Shown: positions 9,078-18,679 of the stretch, piece by piece
How the letters are laid out: each line of letters opens with the position of its first letter
Numbering within the stretch: the first letter of the stretch is position 1
Assembly: GCF_017583065.1 (NCBI RefSeq)
Contig: NZ_JAGEVL010000005.1
Coordinates: 124,001 to 188,000 of the forward strand
Source of the DNA: Staphylococcus shinii
Lineage (GTDB): Bacteria > Bacillota > Bacilli > Staphylococcales > Staphylococcaceae
Length of the DNA stretch: 64,000 nt
Direction: 5' to 3'
Notes under the pieces: model-generated
Told to the model about the DNA's origin: nothing
The model's database searches: none
Seen by the model: the letters and a program-made list of their open reading frames with translations, nothing else
Made by a program: the position numbers and the translations under genes

Positions 9078-9179
9078 TTTAAATTCGGAGACCCTTTATA
9101 AATAAGAGGTAACGTAAAATTGCAAAAAATTAAAATTATATGAAATTTAAAAAAATATTATCATATCGATAAAAATCTA

Positions 9180-9228
9180 TTGACTAAATAGTAGGATAGG
9201 AATAAACTAATTTTAATCCGATAAGAAT
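9180..9228 (+). promoter_or_regulatory. Promoter of tcyABC with possible CymR box
   Basis: TTGACT (9180-9185), 17 bases, TAAACT (9203-9208). CGATAAGAAT at 9219-9228 lies just past the expected transcription start. The same ten bases occur inverted over the mccA promoter (29534-29543). CymR control of both loci is known in Firmicutes, so this may be its operator; the exact motif is my inference. Confidence 0.5.
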
Positions 9229-9249
9229 AATAAGAATAGAGGGCAAGAA

Positions 9250-10050
9250 ATGAAAAAATTGTTAATGATGTTAATTACTTTAATTTTAACAGTGGGGCTG
9301 GCAGCATGCGGTAATGACTCTTCAAGTAAAAAAGAAAGCGATAGTAAAAATAAAACCGCTAGTGAAAATAAAACATTTGTTGTGGGAACAGAAGGGACAT
9401 ATGCACCTTTCTCATTTCATGATAAGAATGATAAATTAACTGGTTATGATATAGATGTAGTGAAGGCAGTAGCTAAAGAAATGGACTATAAAGTTAAATT
9501 TAAAGAAACACAGTGGGATTCAATGTTTGCAGGCTTAGATTCGGGTAGATTTAATGTTGTTGCGAACCAAGTTGGTATAAACGAAGAACGTAAAGAAAAA
9601 TATAAATTCTCTGAACCTTACACTTATTCTCAGGGTGTGCTAGTGGTAAATAAAAATAATACAGATATCAAATCATTTGACGATGTTAAAGGTAAGAAAT
9701 TAGCACAAACATTTACATCAAACTATGGTAAATTAGCAAAATCTAAAGGTGCAGAACTTACGAAAGTTGATGGATTCAACCAAGCGATGGATTTATTACA
9801 ATCAAACAGAGTAGAAGGCACGTTTAACGATAATATCTCGTACTTAGACTATAAAAAACAAAAACCTAACGCTAAGGTGAAAGCAATTGAAGGCGATGCT
9901 GAAAAGAGTCAATCTGCTTTGACTTTCAGTAAAAAAGAAGACGATAAAACAATCAAAGAAGTTAATAAAGCAATGAAAAAGTTAAAAGATAATGGTGAAT
10001 TAGCAAAAATAAGTGAAAAATGGTTTGGTGAAGATGTTTCTAAACCTTAA
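9250..10050 (+). CDS. tcyA: Cystine-binding lipoprotein of an ABC importer
   Basis: Extracellular solute-binding protein of the polar amino-acid (family 3) type, 266 residues. A lipoprotein signal with lipobox LAAC (Cys20) is followed by a Ser/Lys-rich linker and the binding fold beginning FVVGTEGTYAPFSF. It closely resembles staphylococcal cystine-binding TcyA. It overlaps the permease gene start, so the three genes are one operon tcyABC. The promoter region carries a box shared with mccA, which fits control by sulfur status. Another polar amino acid as ligand cannot be excluded. Confidence 0.85.
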   Translation: MKKLLMMLITLILTVGLAACGNDSSSKKESDSKNKTASENKTFVVGTEGTYAPFSFHDKNDKLTGYDIDVVKAVAKEMDYKVKFKETQWDSMFAGLDSGRFNVVANQVGINEERKEKYKFSEPYTYSQGVLVVNKNNTDIKSFDDVKGKKLAQTFTSNYGKLAKSKGAELTKVDGFNQAMDLLQSNRVEGTFNDNISYLDYKKQKPNAKVKAIEGDAEKSQSALTFSKKEDDKTIKEVNKAMKKLKDNGELAKISEKWFGEDVSKP

Positions 10051-10753
10051 TTCAGAGCAACAACATGCATTAGATGCAGCTGGACAAGCATTTATGCCAA
10101 TGCTTGAAGGATTGGTGAAATTTTCAATCCCAATCACTTTAGTGACTTTTGTTTTAGGATTGATTATAGCACTAGTAACTGCATTAATGCGTATATCAAC
10201 AAGCCGTATACTCAGAGGCATTGCACGTTTTTATATTTCAATCATTAGAGGAACACCGATGATTGTACAATTATTCATTATCTTTTATGGTATCCCTGAA
10301 CTCGGCAGACTATTAACTAACAACTCAGAAAATCAATGGACGTTAGCACCAGTAATAGCTGCAATTATTGGTCTATCTTTAAATGTAGGCGCGTATGCTT
10401 CTGAAATTATTCGTGGAGGTATTATGTCTATTCCAAAAGGCCAGACAGAAGCAGCGTATTCAATAGGTATGAATTATCGTCAAACGATTCAACGTATTAT
10501 ACTGCCACAAGCAATAAGAGTTTCTGTGCCTGCGCTAGGTAATACGTTCTTAAGTTTAATTAAAGATACATCGTTACTCGGTTTTATACTTGTTGCTGAA
10601 ATGTTTAGAAAAGCACAAGAAGTTGCGTCGACGACTTATGAATATTTAACAATATATCTACTCGTTGCGCTTATGTACTGGGTTGTGTGTTTTATTATTT
10701 CACTCGTCCAAAACTTTTATGAATCTTATCTTGAAAGAGGGTATCATTCATGA
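10034..10753 (+). CDS. tcyB: Cystine ABC transporter permease
   Basis: Membrane permease of a polar amino-acid ABC importer, about 239 residues from ATG 10034. A GTG at 10013 is in the same frame but would overlap tcyA further. GGTG sits just before ATG 10034. About five transmembrane segments; the EAA loop for ATPase contact is seen around [30 protein letters not shown] is the usual family segment. It overlaps tcyA by 17 bases and tcyC by 4, which indicates tight coupling. Confidence 0.87.
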   Translation: MFLNLNSEQQHALDAAGQAFMPMLEGLVKFSIPITLVTFVLGLIIALVTALMRISTSRILRGIARFYISIIRGTPMIVQLFIIFYGIPELGRLLTNNSENQWTLAPVIAAIIGLSLNVGAYASEIIRGGIMSIPKGQTEAAYSIGMNYRQTIQRIILPQAIRVSVPALGNTFLSLIKDTSLLGFILVAEMFRKAQEVASTTYEYLTIYLLVALMYWVVCFIISLVQNFYESYLERGYHS

Positions 10754-11481
10754 TTGAATTACAAAATATAAAGAAAACATTTAATGATAAAGAAGTGATT
10801 AAAGGCATTGATTTAAAAGTTAATCAAGGAGAGGTAGTTACCTTTATTGGACGTTCAGGTTCTGGTAAAACGACTTTATTACGAATGATTAATGCGCTAG
10901 AATTACCTACAGAAGGCGCCGTTTACGTCAATAGTGAAACTTATGACAATAAAGATAAAAAATCCCAAATTAAAGTGCGCAAGCAGTCGGGTATGGTTTT
11001 TCAAAGTTATAATCTCTTTCCCCATAAAACGGCATTAGAAAATGTTATGGAAGGACTAATTACTGTTAAGAAAATGAAAAAGGTTGAGGCACAACACCAA
11101 GCATTAGCACTTTTAGAGAGGGTAGATTTAACAGCTGTAAAAGACCAAAGACCTAATGCATTGTCTGGCGGGCAACAGCAACGTGTCGCGATTGCGAGAG
11201 CTTTGGCAATGAATCCAAAAGTTATGCTTTTTGATGAACCTACCTCTGCATTAGATCCAGAACTGGTGAACGACGTATTACGTGTAATAAAAGACCTAGC
11301 AAACGAAGGAATGACCATGATTATAGTGACACATGAGATGCGTTTTGCTAAGGAAGTTTCTAATAAAATTGTCTTTATTCATGATGGTGTTATTGGTGAG
11401 TCAGGAGCACCAGAACAAATTTTTAATCACCCACAAACGACAGAGTTGCAACGCTTTTTAAATATGATTAGAGAAGTATAA
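10750..11481 (+). CDS. tcyC: Cystine ABC transporter ATP-binding protein
   Basis: Cytoplasmic ATPase of the importer, 243 residues. Walker [11 protein letters not shown]-loop FQSYNLFPH, signature LSGGQQQR, Walker [13 protein letters not shown] and switch histidine in VTHEM are all present. Start overlaps tcyB stop (ATGA). Followed by a terminator at 11497. Works with TcyA and TcyB to take up cystine, which feeds the mccAB route found 18 kb away. Confidence 0.9.
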   Translation: MIELQNIKKTFNDKEVIKGIDLKVNQGEVVTFIGRSGSGKTTLLRMINALELPTEGAVYVNSETYDNKDKKSQIKVRKQSGMVFQSYNLFPHKTALENVMEGLITVKKMKKVEAQHQALALLERVDLTAVKDQRPNALSGGQQQRVAIARALAMNPKVMLFDEPTSALDPELVNDVLRVIKDLANEGMTMIIVTHEMRFAKEVSNKIVFIHDGVIGESGAPEQIFNHPQTTELQRFLNMIREV

Positions 11482-11496
11482 AATATATAATGTTTG

Positions 11497-11540
11497 AATG
11501 AGATGGAAGCTAGATAGCTGAAGTCTCATTTTTTTATTTT
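11497..11540 (+). terminator. Terminator after tcyC
   Basis: AATGAGA (11497-11503) pairs with TCTCATT (11524-11530), with an inner AGCTA/TAGCT stem, followed by a long T tract. Confidence 0.75.
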
Positions 11541-11669
11541 TAAAAATAATTATTATAAAAATCTATCGATCATTCAAATGACATTATATAATTTATAAAT
11601 GGAATGTAATTTTTTGATGTGCAATTTTTCGTATTAGTAGGCGAAGTAGATTACACATCTATAACCATA

Positions 11670-11690
11670 GGAAAGCGGTTACAATATAAG
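11670..11690 (+). promoter_or_regulatory. Probable cre site before the ascorbate PTS activator
   Basis: GGAAAGCGGTTACA (11670-11683) matches the cre consensus at all fixed positions except the first. TATAAG (11685-11690) next to it could be the -10; no clear -35. CcpA bound here would repress the regulator and with it the PTS operon. Confidence 0.6.
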
Positions 11691-11708
11691 TGTAAGGAGG
11701 TTGCTAAT

Positions 11709-13652
11709 ATGTTAAGCAAGAGGCAGTATCACATTTTGATGTTCATTATTGAACGTGAAACTTTTGTGCAAATTCATAATTTAGCAACACATTTCAATGT
11801 TTCAGAGAGGACGATCCAATATGATCTTGAATACATTGAAGATATGGCGAGTAAATTAGCTTTAACGATTCAACGAAATAAATATGATGGTATTAGAATC
11901 ACGGCCTCATCAGAGAAACTAAAGGCTGTAGAACCTCAATATTTATCAACGTCTATACATTATTCCAAAGACGAAAGGTTATTGTATATTACCTTGAAAC
12001 TCTTTGAATCTACAACACCTACTGCTTCTCATGTACTGGCGACCATGGTTTCAGTGACTAGACGTACGATAGTGGAAGATTTAAAACGCGTACAGCAATG
12101 GTTAGAGCAACACAATTTACAACTTAAATATGAGAAGAATAAAGGTTTCTTAATTAAGGGCGATGAAAATGCATATCGTAAAGCATATGCAGAAATGGTT
12201 CATGAATATTTTCAAACGCATACACATCAAATGGGTCATGATTTGTTTTCAACTCATGAGTTAGAACAAATTCGATTGAGTGTTGCTTCGATATTGCTTG
12301 ATGCAAATTATCAACTTGTACAGAGTGCAATTGATGGATTGATTTATCATATTTTGATAGCGATTCATCGAGCGAATGAAGATTTTATCTTTGAGATTCC
12401 GGATAAAGAATATAAAAAATTGCAAAAGACTGAACAATTTAAAATCGCCTTGCAAATTAAGGGGAAATTAGAACAGATTTTTAAGCTTAATTTTCCAAAA
12501 AGTGAAGCTGCTTTTATTACTTTACATTTACTAGGGGCAAAGACTTCAGGAGTAAAATACCATCATCGTGAAATAGATGATTTGGATATTCTAACGGAAC
12601 AACTCATTGAACGAATGAGCGGAAATTTAGGTTTGGACTTAATGTCAGATAATAAGTTACTAAACGGTTTGATTGTTCATTTGAGACCTGCAATTCACAG
12701 GTTGAAATTTGATATGACACATGAAAACCCTTTGAAAAAGGAAGTTATTCTGCAATATCAACAGTTGGTTGAAGGTATAAAAAAACATATATGGGGCATT
12801 GAAGAAACTTATAATATTGAGTTTGATGATAATGAACTAACGTATATTACCTTACATTTTGCCTCAGCAATTGAGCGTATTTCGACTGTGACAACAAATA
12901 GAATCAAAGTTGTACTGCTATGTGGTTCTGGGATAGGAACTTCACAATTATTAAAAAGCAGAATTACTCACATTTACCCAGAGCTTGAGGTCGTGGATGC
13001 GTATTCTATATATGAGATAGATGAAAGTGTGTTAAAGCATGAAGGAGTAGATTATATTATTTCTACTGTCCCTTTCGATCAAGTAACAGTACCTGTGATT
13101 AGGGTTTCGCCGTTTTTAGATAGAAATGATCGTCTTCAATTAAATGAAATTATTAATCACTCTAGAGAACAATACATTGATGATTTACGTGGTATTGGCC
13201 CTACTTTAGAACAGGTGTTACCACAATCGAGGATATTGACGCAGCAGCCAGTACTTTCACGTGATGATGCTATTAAACAAGCTGTATCCATGCTGGAAAA
13301 AGACGGTATAGTAGACAAAGCATATGCGACTGATATCATCCGTCAATTAGATACTTTTGGGCCTTATATGGTGATTAGTCCTCATATTGCATTGATTCAT
13401 GCAAAGCATGATCATGTAAAACAATCAGTGGGCTTTAGTTTGATCCAATATGAAAATGGTATTCATTTTTCACATGATCAATATGATCCGGTGTACATCG
13501 TTATTACTTTAGCTACAGCACAACCTCAAATACATCTAAATGCGTTAAGGCAACTGAGTACACTAATTATGGATAAAGCAGCAAGAGAGACTATATTTTC
13601 AGGAAATATAACAGCTATTATGCAATACGTTAAACATGTAAGCCAACTGTAA
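11709..13652 (+). CDS. PRD-containing BglG/MtlR-family activator of the ascorbate-type PTS
   Basis: Transcription regulator of 647 residues. Order seen: N-terminal HTH (YHILMFIIE to ERTIQYDLEYI, residues 5-50), a second HTH, two PTS regulation domains, an EIIB-like domain (VVLLCGSGIGTSQLL) and a C-terminal EIIA-like domain (SPHIALIHAKHDH). Phosphorylation of PRD histidines and of the EIIB/EIIA-like domains should couple its activity to sugar flow. AAGGAGG stands 6 bases before ATG 11709; the frame is open upstream without such a site. It lies 13 bases before the EIIA gene of the ascorbate-type PTS, so that operon is its likely target. Confidence 0.87.
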   Translation: MLSKRQYHILMFIIERETFVQIHNLATHFNVSERTIQYDLEYIEDMASKLALTIQRNKYDGIRITASSEKLKAVEPQYLSTSIHYSKDERLLYITLKLFESTTPTASHVLATMVSVTRRTIVEDLKRVQQWLEQHNLQLKYEKNKGFLIKGDENAYRKAYAEMVHEYFQTHTHQMGHDLFSTHELEQIRLSVASILLDANYQLVQSAIDGLIYHILIAIHRANEDFIFEIPDKEYKKLQKTEQFKIALQIKGKLEQIFKLNFPKSEAAFITLHLLGAKTSGVKYHHREIDDLDILTEQLIERMSGNLGLDLMSDNKLLNGLIVHLRPAIHRLKFDMTHENPLKKEVILQYQQLVEGIKKHIWGIEETYNIEFDDNELTYITLHFASAIERISTVTTNRIKVVLLCGSGIGTSQLLKSRITHIYPELEVVDAYSIYEIDESVLKHEGVDYIISTVPFDQVTVPVIRVSPFLDRNDRLQLNEIINHSREQYIDDLRGIGPTLEQVLPQSRILTQQPVLSRDDAIKQAVSMLEKDGIVDKAYATDIIRQLDTFGPYMVISPHIALIHAKHDHVKQSVGFSLIQYENGIHFSHDQYDPVYIVITLATAQPQIHLNALRQLSTLIMDKAARETIFSGNITAIMQYVKHVSQL

Positions 13653-13665
13653 GGAGAGGATATAG

Positions 13666-14106
13666 ATGAGTTTAGAAATATTGTCTGCAGACAAGGTACA
13701 AATATTAGATCAAGTAGAAACGTGGGAACAAGCAATAACAATAGCTGCAAATCCCTTACTTACACAAGACTATTTTGAACCAAGTTATGTTACAGCGATG
13801 ATTGACAGTGTGAAAGAATTAGGGCCTTATATTGTGATTGCACCTGAAATTGCAATCGCTCATGCAAGGCCTAATGATGATGTGAAACATATTGGTTTAA
13901 GTTTATTAAAATTAAATAAACATATTAATTTTTCTGAAGAAGGCCACTTTGCATCGCTTATATTTGTACTTAGTGCTGTAGATAATGATGGTCATTTGGC
14001 CATTTTAAGAGATTTAGCAACTAAATTAGGTAATCAAGATACAGTAAACCAATTATTAGCAGCCCAAGAAATTAAGGAAATAGTAAATATATTTAAAGGA
14101 GAATGA
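13666..14106 (+). CDS. ulaC: PTS EIIA, ascorbate/fructose-mannitol type
   Basis: Cytoplasmic phosphocarrier, 146 residues. Phosphohistidine is His66 in PEIAIAHARPND. Ribosome site AAGGAGAGG before ATG 13666. It passes phosphate to the EIIB that starts at the end of this gene. Named after the ascorbate system because the partner EIIC is UlaA-like. Confidence 0.88.
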   Translation: MSLEILSADKVQILDQVETWEQAITIAANPLLTQDYFEPSYVTAMIDSVKELGPYIVIAPEIAIAHARPNDDVKHIGLSLLKLNKHINFSEEGHFASLIFVLSAVDNDGHLAILRDLATKLGNQDTVNQLLAAQEIKEIVNIFKGE

Positions 14107-14111
14107 GGAAA

Positions 14112-14396
14112 ATGAAAATTTTAGTAGTATGTGGTCACGGTTTAGGTAGTAGTTTTATGGTGGAAATGAATGCGCAAGAAGCGCTGAAAAATTTAAACGC
14201 GCCAGCAGATATTAAAGTGGAACACAGTGACGTGATGAGTGCTAGTCCTGATATGGCAGATTTATTTGTTTGTGGTAGAGATTTAGAGGAAAACACTAAG
14301 AATTTAGGGGACGTTATTGTATTAGATAATATTTTGGACAAAGAAGAATTACAACAAAAATTAAATGATAAATTAAGCGAACTGAATATCTTATAA
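14112..14396 (+). CDS. ulaB: PTS EIIB, ascorbate type
   Basis: Cytoplasmic phosphocarrier, 94 residues from ATG 14112, with phosphocysteine Cys7 in ILVVCGHGLGSSFM. An ATG at 14103 in the same frame overlaps the previous stop codon and has AAAGGAG only two bases away, so the second ATG is preferred. Pairs with the EIIA and EIIC genes on each side. Confidence 0.88.
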   Translation: MKILVVCGHGLGSSFMVEMNAQEALKNLNAPADIKVEHSDVMSASPDMADLFVCGRDLEENTKNLGDVIVLDNILDKEELQQKLNDKLSELNIL

Positions 14397-14419
14397 ATAA
14401 AACGTAAGGGGGCAGTAAA

Positions 14420-15775
14420 ATGAAACCAATACTTGATTTTATTGTTGATGTTTTGAGTCAACCAGCGATATTAGTTGCGCTAATTGCTTTTATCGGGTTG
14501 ATTATGCAGAAGAAATCGGCGACAGATATTACATCTGGAACGATTAAAACAATTCTCGGGTTTTTAGTGTTAAGCGCAGGTGCAAATGTGGTAACACAAT
14601 CTCTTGAGCCATTTGGAAAAATATTTCAACATGCGTTTGGTGTACAAGGCGTAGTACCAAATAATGAGGCAATTATATCAATTGCGTTAGAACAATATGG
14701 CACAACTGCAGCACTAATAATGGTATTTGGTATGATTGTAAATATTATTATTGCACGTATTACTAACTTAAAGTATATCTTTTTAACTGGTCATCATACT
14801 TTTTACATGGCAGCATTTTTAGCAATATTATTATCTGTCGGTAATATTACAGGTACTTTGACAGTGATTGTTGGAGCTATTATTTTGGGGTTAATAATGG
14901 CTATATTACCGGCATTGGCACATCCTACAATGAAAAAAATCACTGGTAATAACCAAGTTGCTCTAGGTCATTTTGGCACGATAAGTTATTGGGCAGCTGG
15001 AGAAGTTGGAAAACTATTTAAAGGTAAATCAAAATCTACAGAGGAAATTAATTTTCCGAAAGGTTTAAGCTTTTTGAGAGAAAGTACGATTAGTATTTCT
15101 TTAACAATGACATTATTGTATTTTGTTGCGGCATTATTTGCAGGACCGACTTATGTACATAGTGAGATTAGTAATGGACAAAACTTTATTGTATTTTCAC
15201 TAATACAAGGTGTGACTTTTGCGGCGGGTGTCTTTATTATATTAACAGGTGTACGCTTGATTTTAGCTGAAATAGTACCGGCATTTAAAGGTATTTCAGA
15301 GAAATTGGTGCCGAATACAAAGCCAGCTTTAGACTGCCCGATTGTCTTCCCTTATGCACAGAACGCTGTGTTAATAGGATTCTTTGTCAGTTTTATAGTT
15401 GGTGTGATTGGTATGTTTATCTTGTTCTTATTTGGTGGTGTCGTGATACTCCCAGGCGTTGTAGCACACTTTTTCTTAGGTGCGACGGCGGGTGTCTTTG
15501 GTAATGCAAGAGGCGGTATAAAAGGAGCTGTCGCGGGGTCTGCTTTAAATGGTTTATTAATCACATTCTTGCCGTTACTGTTTTTACCTTTCTTAGGAGA
15601 TTTAGGTGGCGCAGCGACGACATTCTCAGATACAGACTTCTTAGTTGTAGGGATTGTGTTTGGCAATGTCGCCAAATTCCTAGGAATAATCGGCATCGTA
15701 ATTTTAATTTTAGTAGTTGCAACTTTAGCTATTATTTTACAAAAACGTACAAATGAAAAAGAAGTAAAAGAATAA
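14420..15775 (+). CDS. ulaA: PTS EIIC, ascorbate family (UlaA/SgaT)
   Basis: Membrane permease, 451 residues with about eleven hydrophobic segments. Family marks: LSQPAILVALIAFIGLIMQ at the N-terminus, LTGHHTFYMA near residue 120, and NARGGIKGAVAGSALNG near 365. It imports L-ascorbate or a related acid with EIIA and EIIB. No ascorbate-6-phosphate lactonase, decarboxylase or epimerase follows, so the breakdown enzymes are elsewhere or the substrate differs. AAGGGGG ribosome site. Last gene of the operon. Confidence 0.9.
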   Translation: MKPILDFIVDVLSQPAILVALIAFIGLIMQKKSATDITSGTIKTILGFLVLSAGANVVTQSLEPFGKIFQHAFGVQGVVPNNEAIISIALEQYGTTAALIMVFGMIVNIIIARITNLKYIFLTGHHTFYMAAFLAILLSVGNITGTLTVIVGAIILGLIMAILPALAHPTMKKITGNNQVALGHFGTISYWAAGEVGKLFKGKSKSTEEINFPKGLSFLRESTISISLTMTLLYFVAALFAGPTYVHSEISNGQNFIVFSLIQGVTFAAGVFIILTGVRLILAEIVPAFKGISEKLVPNTKPALDCPIVFPYAQNAVLIGFFVSFIVGVIGMFILFLFGGVVILPGVVAHFFLGATAGVFGNARGGIKGAVAGSALNGLLITFLPLLFLPFLGDLGGAATTFSDTDFLVVGIVFGNVAKFLGIIGIVILILVVATLAIILQKRTNEKEVKE

Positions 15776-15810
15776 TAGATATCATAATAAAATGATATAG
15801 ATTTTAGGGT

Positions 15811-15858
15811 GAGTGGGACAAAAACCTAATTTATTTATAAAGAGTTCGTAGTCCAGGT
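15811..15858. repeat. Dispersed intergenic repeat, copy A
   Basis: The stretch beginning GAGTGGGACAAAAACC and running through TAATTT, AAAGAG and TTCGTAGTCCAGG aligns with copy B at 27594 (shared AAACCTAATTT, AAAG, TTCGT, TCC.GG). It resembles the short GTGGGAC..CGT..TCC elements common between staphylococcal genes. Function unknown. Confidence 0.5.
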
Positions 15859-15942
15859 CAGCTATGCTCATATAATGATAAAGGATGAGACAATTTTGAA
15901 CTGCACCCATTCAAGCAGACAACTAAATAATTAAAACAATTT

Positions 15943-15986
15943 AATGGTCCGTTCCATAGCTTAGATATGAAACGGACCATTTTTAA
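15943..15986. terminator. Bidirectional terminator between ulaA and the cupin gene
   Basis: AATGGTCCGT (15943-15952) pairs with ACGGACCATT (15972-15981), then TTTT. It lies between converging genes and has A-rich sequence before the stem, so it can act from both sides. Confidence 0.75.
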
Positions 15987-16018
15987 TGTTATTTGATTAT
16001 TATTAAAAAACACGATAT

Positions 16019-16525
16019 TTAAGTCCAATATTTTTTCAATAGCCCCTGACTACCAAAGATTGGGTCTGTATTAGGTACGGGAACATTTTCAATATTATAT
16101 AAATTTTGAGGTCGTTCGCTTGCTTTACCAACACAAATATCATAAGACTGACTATTGGGATAGGCGCCCATAACTGTAAAGTCATTACTTTGACTTAATA
16201 GTTTGTGACCAGTGCCAGCTGGTAATATTAAAGCGTCACCTTCATTAATATTAATAGTGGCGCCATTTTTGCCTCCTATTATTAATTGAGCAGTTCCATT
16301 GATTACTAATAATACTTCATGTGAATTACTGTGATAATGATGATAAGAGAAAACACCGCCTTCCCAAGTATTACCCCATTGATTTGCGGATAATATATGT
16401 CTCAAATCATCAGTCGCTGAAAATAAGTTTTGATAAGCTAAAACAGGTAAATAAGGATTATTAGGTATTTGCCCATCGTCTTCAAAATTTAATGTATTAA
16501 TAGTAATTTCTTCTGGTTTGTTCAA
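16019..16525 (-). CDS. Cupin-domain protein
   Basis: 168 residues, cytoplasmic. A cupin barrel is seen with metal-binding motif YHHYHSNSHEVLLVINGTAQ (residues 61-80) and the second motif GDALILPAGTGHKL. The family uses this fold for metal sensing, dioxygenases and isomerases; no reaction can be named. The start is TTG at 16525 behind GAGGTG at the right distance. The thioesterase-like gene upstream runs the same way with 61 bases between, so the two may be cotranscribed. Confidence 0.85.
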   Translation of the reverse strand: MNKPEEITINTLNFEDDGQIPNNPYLPVLAYQNLFSATDDLRHILSANQWGNTWEGGVFSYHHYHSNSHEVLLVINGTAQLIIGGKNGATININEGDALILPAGTGHKLLSQSNDFTVMGAYPNSQSYDICVGKASERPQNLYNIENVPVPNTDPIFGSQGLLKKYWT

Positions 16526-16586
16526 GTTTAAACACCTCGCTATATCAAAAATTATTAATTATAGTAATATCAAATAAGTATAAAAT

Positions 16587-17405
16587 TTATTCTTTGTAAT
16601 ATACAAACTGACTTGTAGTTGCAAGTAAATTGCCATCGTGGCTCCATATTTCTCCTGTTTGATCAAAGTATCCATTAAAAAATTTAAGGGCACGTGTATG
16701 TCCAAGTACTGATTGGCTTCCATTGTTCTCTAAAGACTTAGAATCAGCGTGAAAATATATTGTGAGTGACACTGTTCCAATAGGAACGAATGATTTACGA
16801 CGAACATAGATACGTGGAAAGAAAGCATCGCACATAGACGCAAGAGATAAGAAATCTAAATCTCTATTAGGCTTGTCTTTTATCCATTGCAATGTGACAG
16901 AATCTGGTTGTTCAGTAGGATCCATTGCTAGTGGCACACCTTTAATTGTTCTGATGTCATAGTTTTGCGCCCATGGGGGTGCGTTTTCTAATGATGTAAG
17001 CGTTACTTCGTTTGCAAGTGGAACATCAGGAAAGGCTAGTTCGGTTGATGACCATGTATCTCGGCGTTTAGCAGTAATTGCTGTTCCAGTAATAGCGGTT
17101 TTATCATTTTGTTTGAGTTCTATATACCAATGTTGTGTTGATCGATTCGTTCGCGATGGATAGGCTATTATATTAAATTTTTCTTCCTGAATAGGAGCTG
17201 CATAGTTGATTGTCAGAGAGATGGGTTCTCCGAGAATTTCATCATGTTCTAAAACTGCACGTAATAATGTGGATGCGATGACACCACCGAAGGGGCCGAC
17301 CATATTAGCATAGTCATTAGAAGTATGACCTGAATACACGCCTGATTGCTGTTGTGTGAGTTGAGTTGCTAAATCAAATGGATGTTGAGGTTGATTAGAT
17401 TGCAT
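16587..17405 (-). CDS. Acyl-CoA thioesterase-like protein (double hotdog)
   Basis: 272 residues, cytoplasmic. The N-terminal half carries the hotdog pattern MVGPFGGVIASTLLRAV, the C-terminal half repeats it around FLSLASMCDAFFPRIYV and ends in FVYYKE, as in TesB-type two-domain thioesterases. It probably hydrolyses an acyl-CoA; chain length unknown. GGAGG eight bases before the ATG. Lies between a cupin gene and a ketopantoate-reductase-like gene on the same strand. Confidence 0.82.
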   Translation of the reverse strand: MQSNQPQHPFDLATQLTQQQSGVYSGHTSNDYANMVGPFGGVIASTLLRAVLEHDEILGEPISLTINYAAPIQEEKFNIIAYPSRTNRSTQHWYIELKQNDKTAITGTAITAKRRDTWSSTELAFPDVPLANEVTLTSLENAPPWAQNYDIRTIKGVPLAMDPTEQPDSVTLQWIKDKPNRDLDFLSLASMCDAFFPRIYVRRKSFVPIGTVSLTIYFHADSKSLENNGSQSVLGHTRALKFFNGYFDQTGEIWSHDGNLLATTSQFVYYKE

Positions 17406-17560
17406 GACGAATGCCTCCGTTTTCTTAATAAATAGTTCAAATATTTAAAATAAGTCGCTTACAAATATGTTGTTGGTCATTATAATAAAAAATTTAGGAA
17501 GTGCCCAGAAAGTTTAGCTAAAAAACTATTTCTATCACAGTCCTATATATATTTAATTGC

Positions 17561-18478
17561 TTAATGTAACATTTCTTTATATACGCTGTGGTTTTGATAC
17601 ACACAAGTAAGTAGTGGGGCATCTAAATTGTAATGTGCGGCTAATTCTAACAAATACCCCTGCAAATGATCGGTTTCGATATTGAGTCCCTTTTCCATAT
17701 CGCGTTGCATTGAAGTTTTGAAATGATAAGATAGTTGATTTAGTGCTTTCATATATTTAGAAACAATTTGATCTGAGATAGGTGCATTATGCTTACGCAT
17801 AATACTAGCAGCCTCGTTATATAAGGACTTAATAAACTCTATACCACCTTCGCTATCACGAATAGGTCCAATAGGCGCATGCATGAGTGTTGTCACACCT
17901 GATAATACGGTAATCATTAAGTATTTATTCCACATACCTTGTTCAACACTTGAGTTTAGGATGAATTCAGCTTTTGTTCCTGAAAGCGCCTGTTCAACAT
18001 ATTTAGCGCGATTACTTTCAGTACCATCTAATTCTCCGAAAAAGAGTTTATCAAATTGACTAGTTTGAACGATTTCCCCAGTGCTATCAAGCGTTGTTTC
18101 TATAATGCAGTAACCGCCCATGATTTTATTTTTCCCAAAAGCATTTTGTAATTTTGGAACATGTGCAACGCCGTTAAGTAATGGGATAATTAAGGTGTGA
18201 TGATCTATAAACGGTTTTAAATCTTCAATAGCATGATCTAAATGATAAGATTTTGAAGACAAGAGTACGATATCAAAAGGTTCGACACGGTCGTCTTTTG
18301 TGATGAGCTGTGGATTAAAATGATAATCACCTTTTTCACTATGAATTGCTAAACCATTTCGTTCTAAATAGGATTTGCGTTTAGGTCTTGCTAAAAATGT
18401 AACATGCTTGCCAGCTTCAGCTAAACGGCCACCAAAATAGCCACCAATACCGCCGGCGCCTAGTACCAATATACGCAT
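17561..18478 (-). CDS. Ketopantoate reductase family protein (PanE/ApbA)
   Basis: NADPH-dependent 2-dehydropantoate 2-reductase family, about 305 residues. N-terminal nucleotide fold GAGGIGGYFGGRLAEAG, LLSSKSYHL for the substrate side, the conserved NGV in LLNGVAHV and the lysine segment MWNKYLMI. ATG 18478 is chosen since AAGGAG precedes it; a TTG 18 bases upstream overlaps that ribosome site. In staphylococci several PanE-like proteins exist, so a role in coenzyme A synthesis is likely but other 2-keto acids are possible. No panB or panC gene is adjacent. Confidence 0.8.
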   Translation of the reverse strand: MRILVLGAGGIGGYFGGRLAEAGKHVTFLARPKRKSYLERNGLAIHSEKGDYHFNPQLITKDDRVEPFDIVLLSSKSYHLDHAIEDLKPFIDHHTLIIPLLNGVAHVPKLQNAFGKNKIMGGYCIIETTLDSTGEIVQTSQFDKLFFGELDGTESNRAKYVEQALSGTKAEFILNSSVEQGMWNKYLMITVLSGVTTLMHAPIGPIRDSEGGIEFIKSLYNEAASIMRKHNAPISDQIVSKYMKALNQLSYHFKTSMQRDMEKGLNIETDHLQGYLLELAAHYNLDAPLLTCVYQNHSVYKEMLH

Positions 18479-18679
18479 CGATAACAACTCCTTCAAATAT
18501 GTATAGTATATTTAATCTCTATATACCACTTTTCAATTCCTTCTACGCATTGAAAATTAAATTATTTAACTTTAACGACCAGCTATACTATATATTTAAA
18601 TTACTGTAAAATGTTTGATGGAAATAGAAATTGTGCAATATAAAAGTATATTGTGTATAAACTTTTAGGAGGGATTACG

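Noticed and set aside
17449..17462. cre-like sequence before the thioesterase gene
   Set aside because: Three or more mismatches on either strand.
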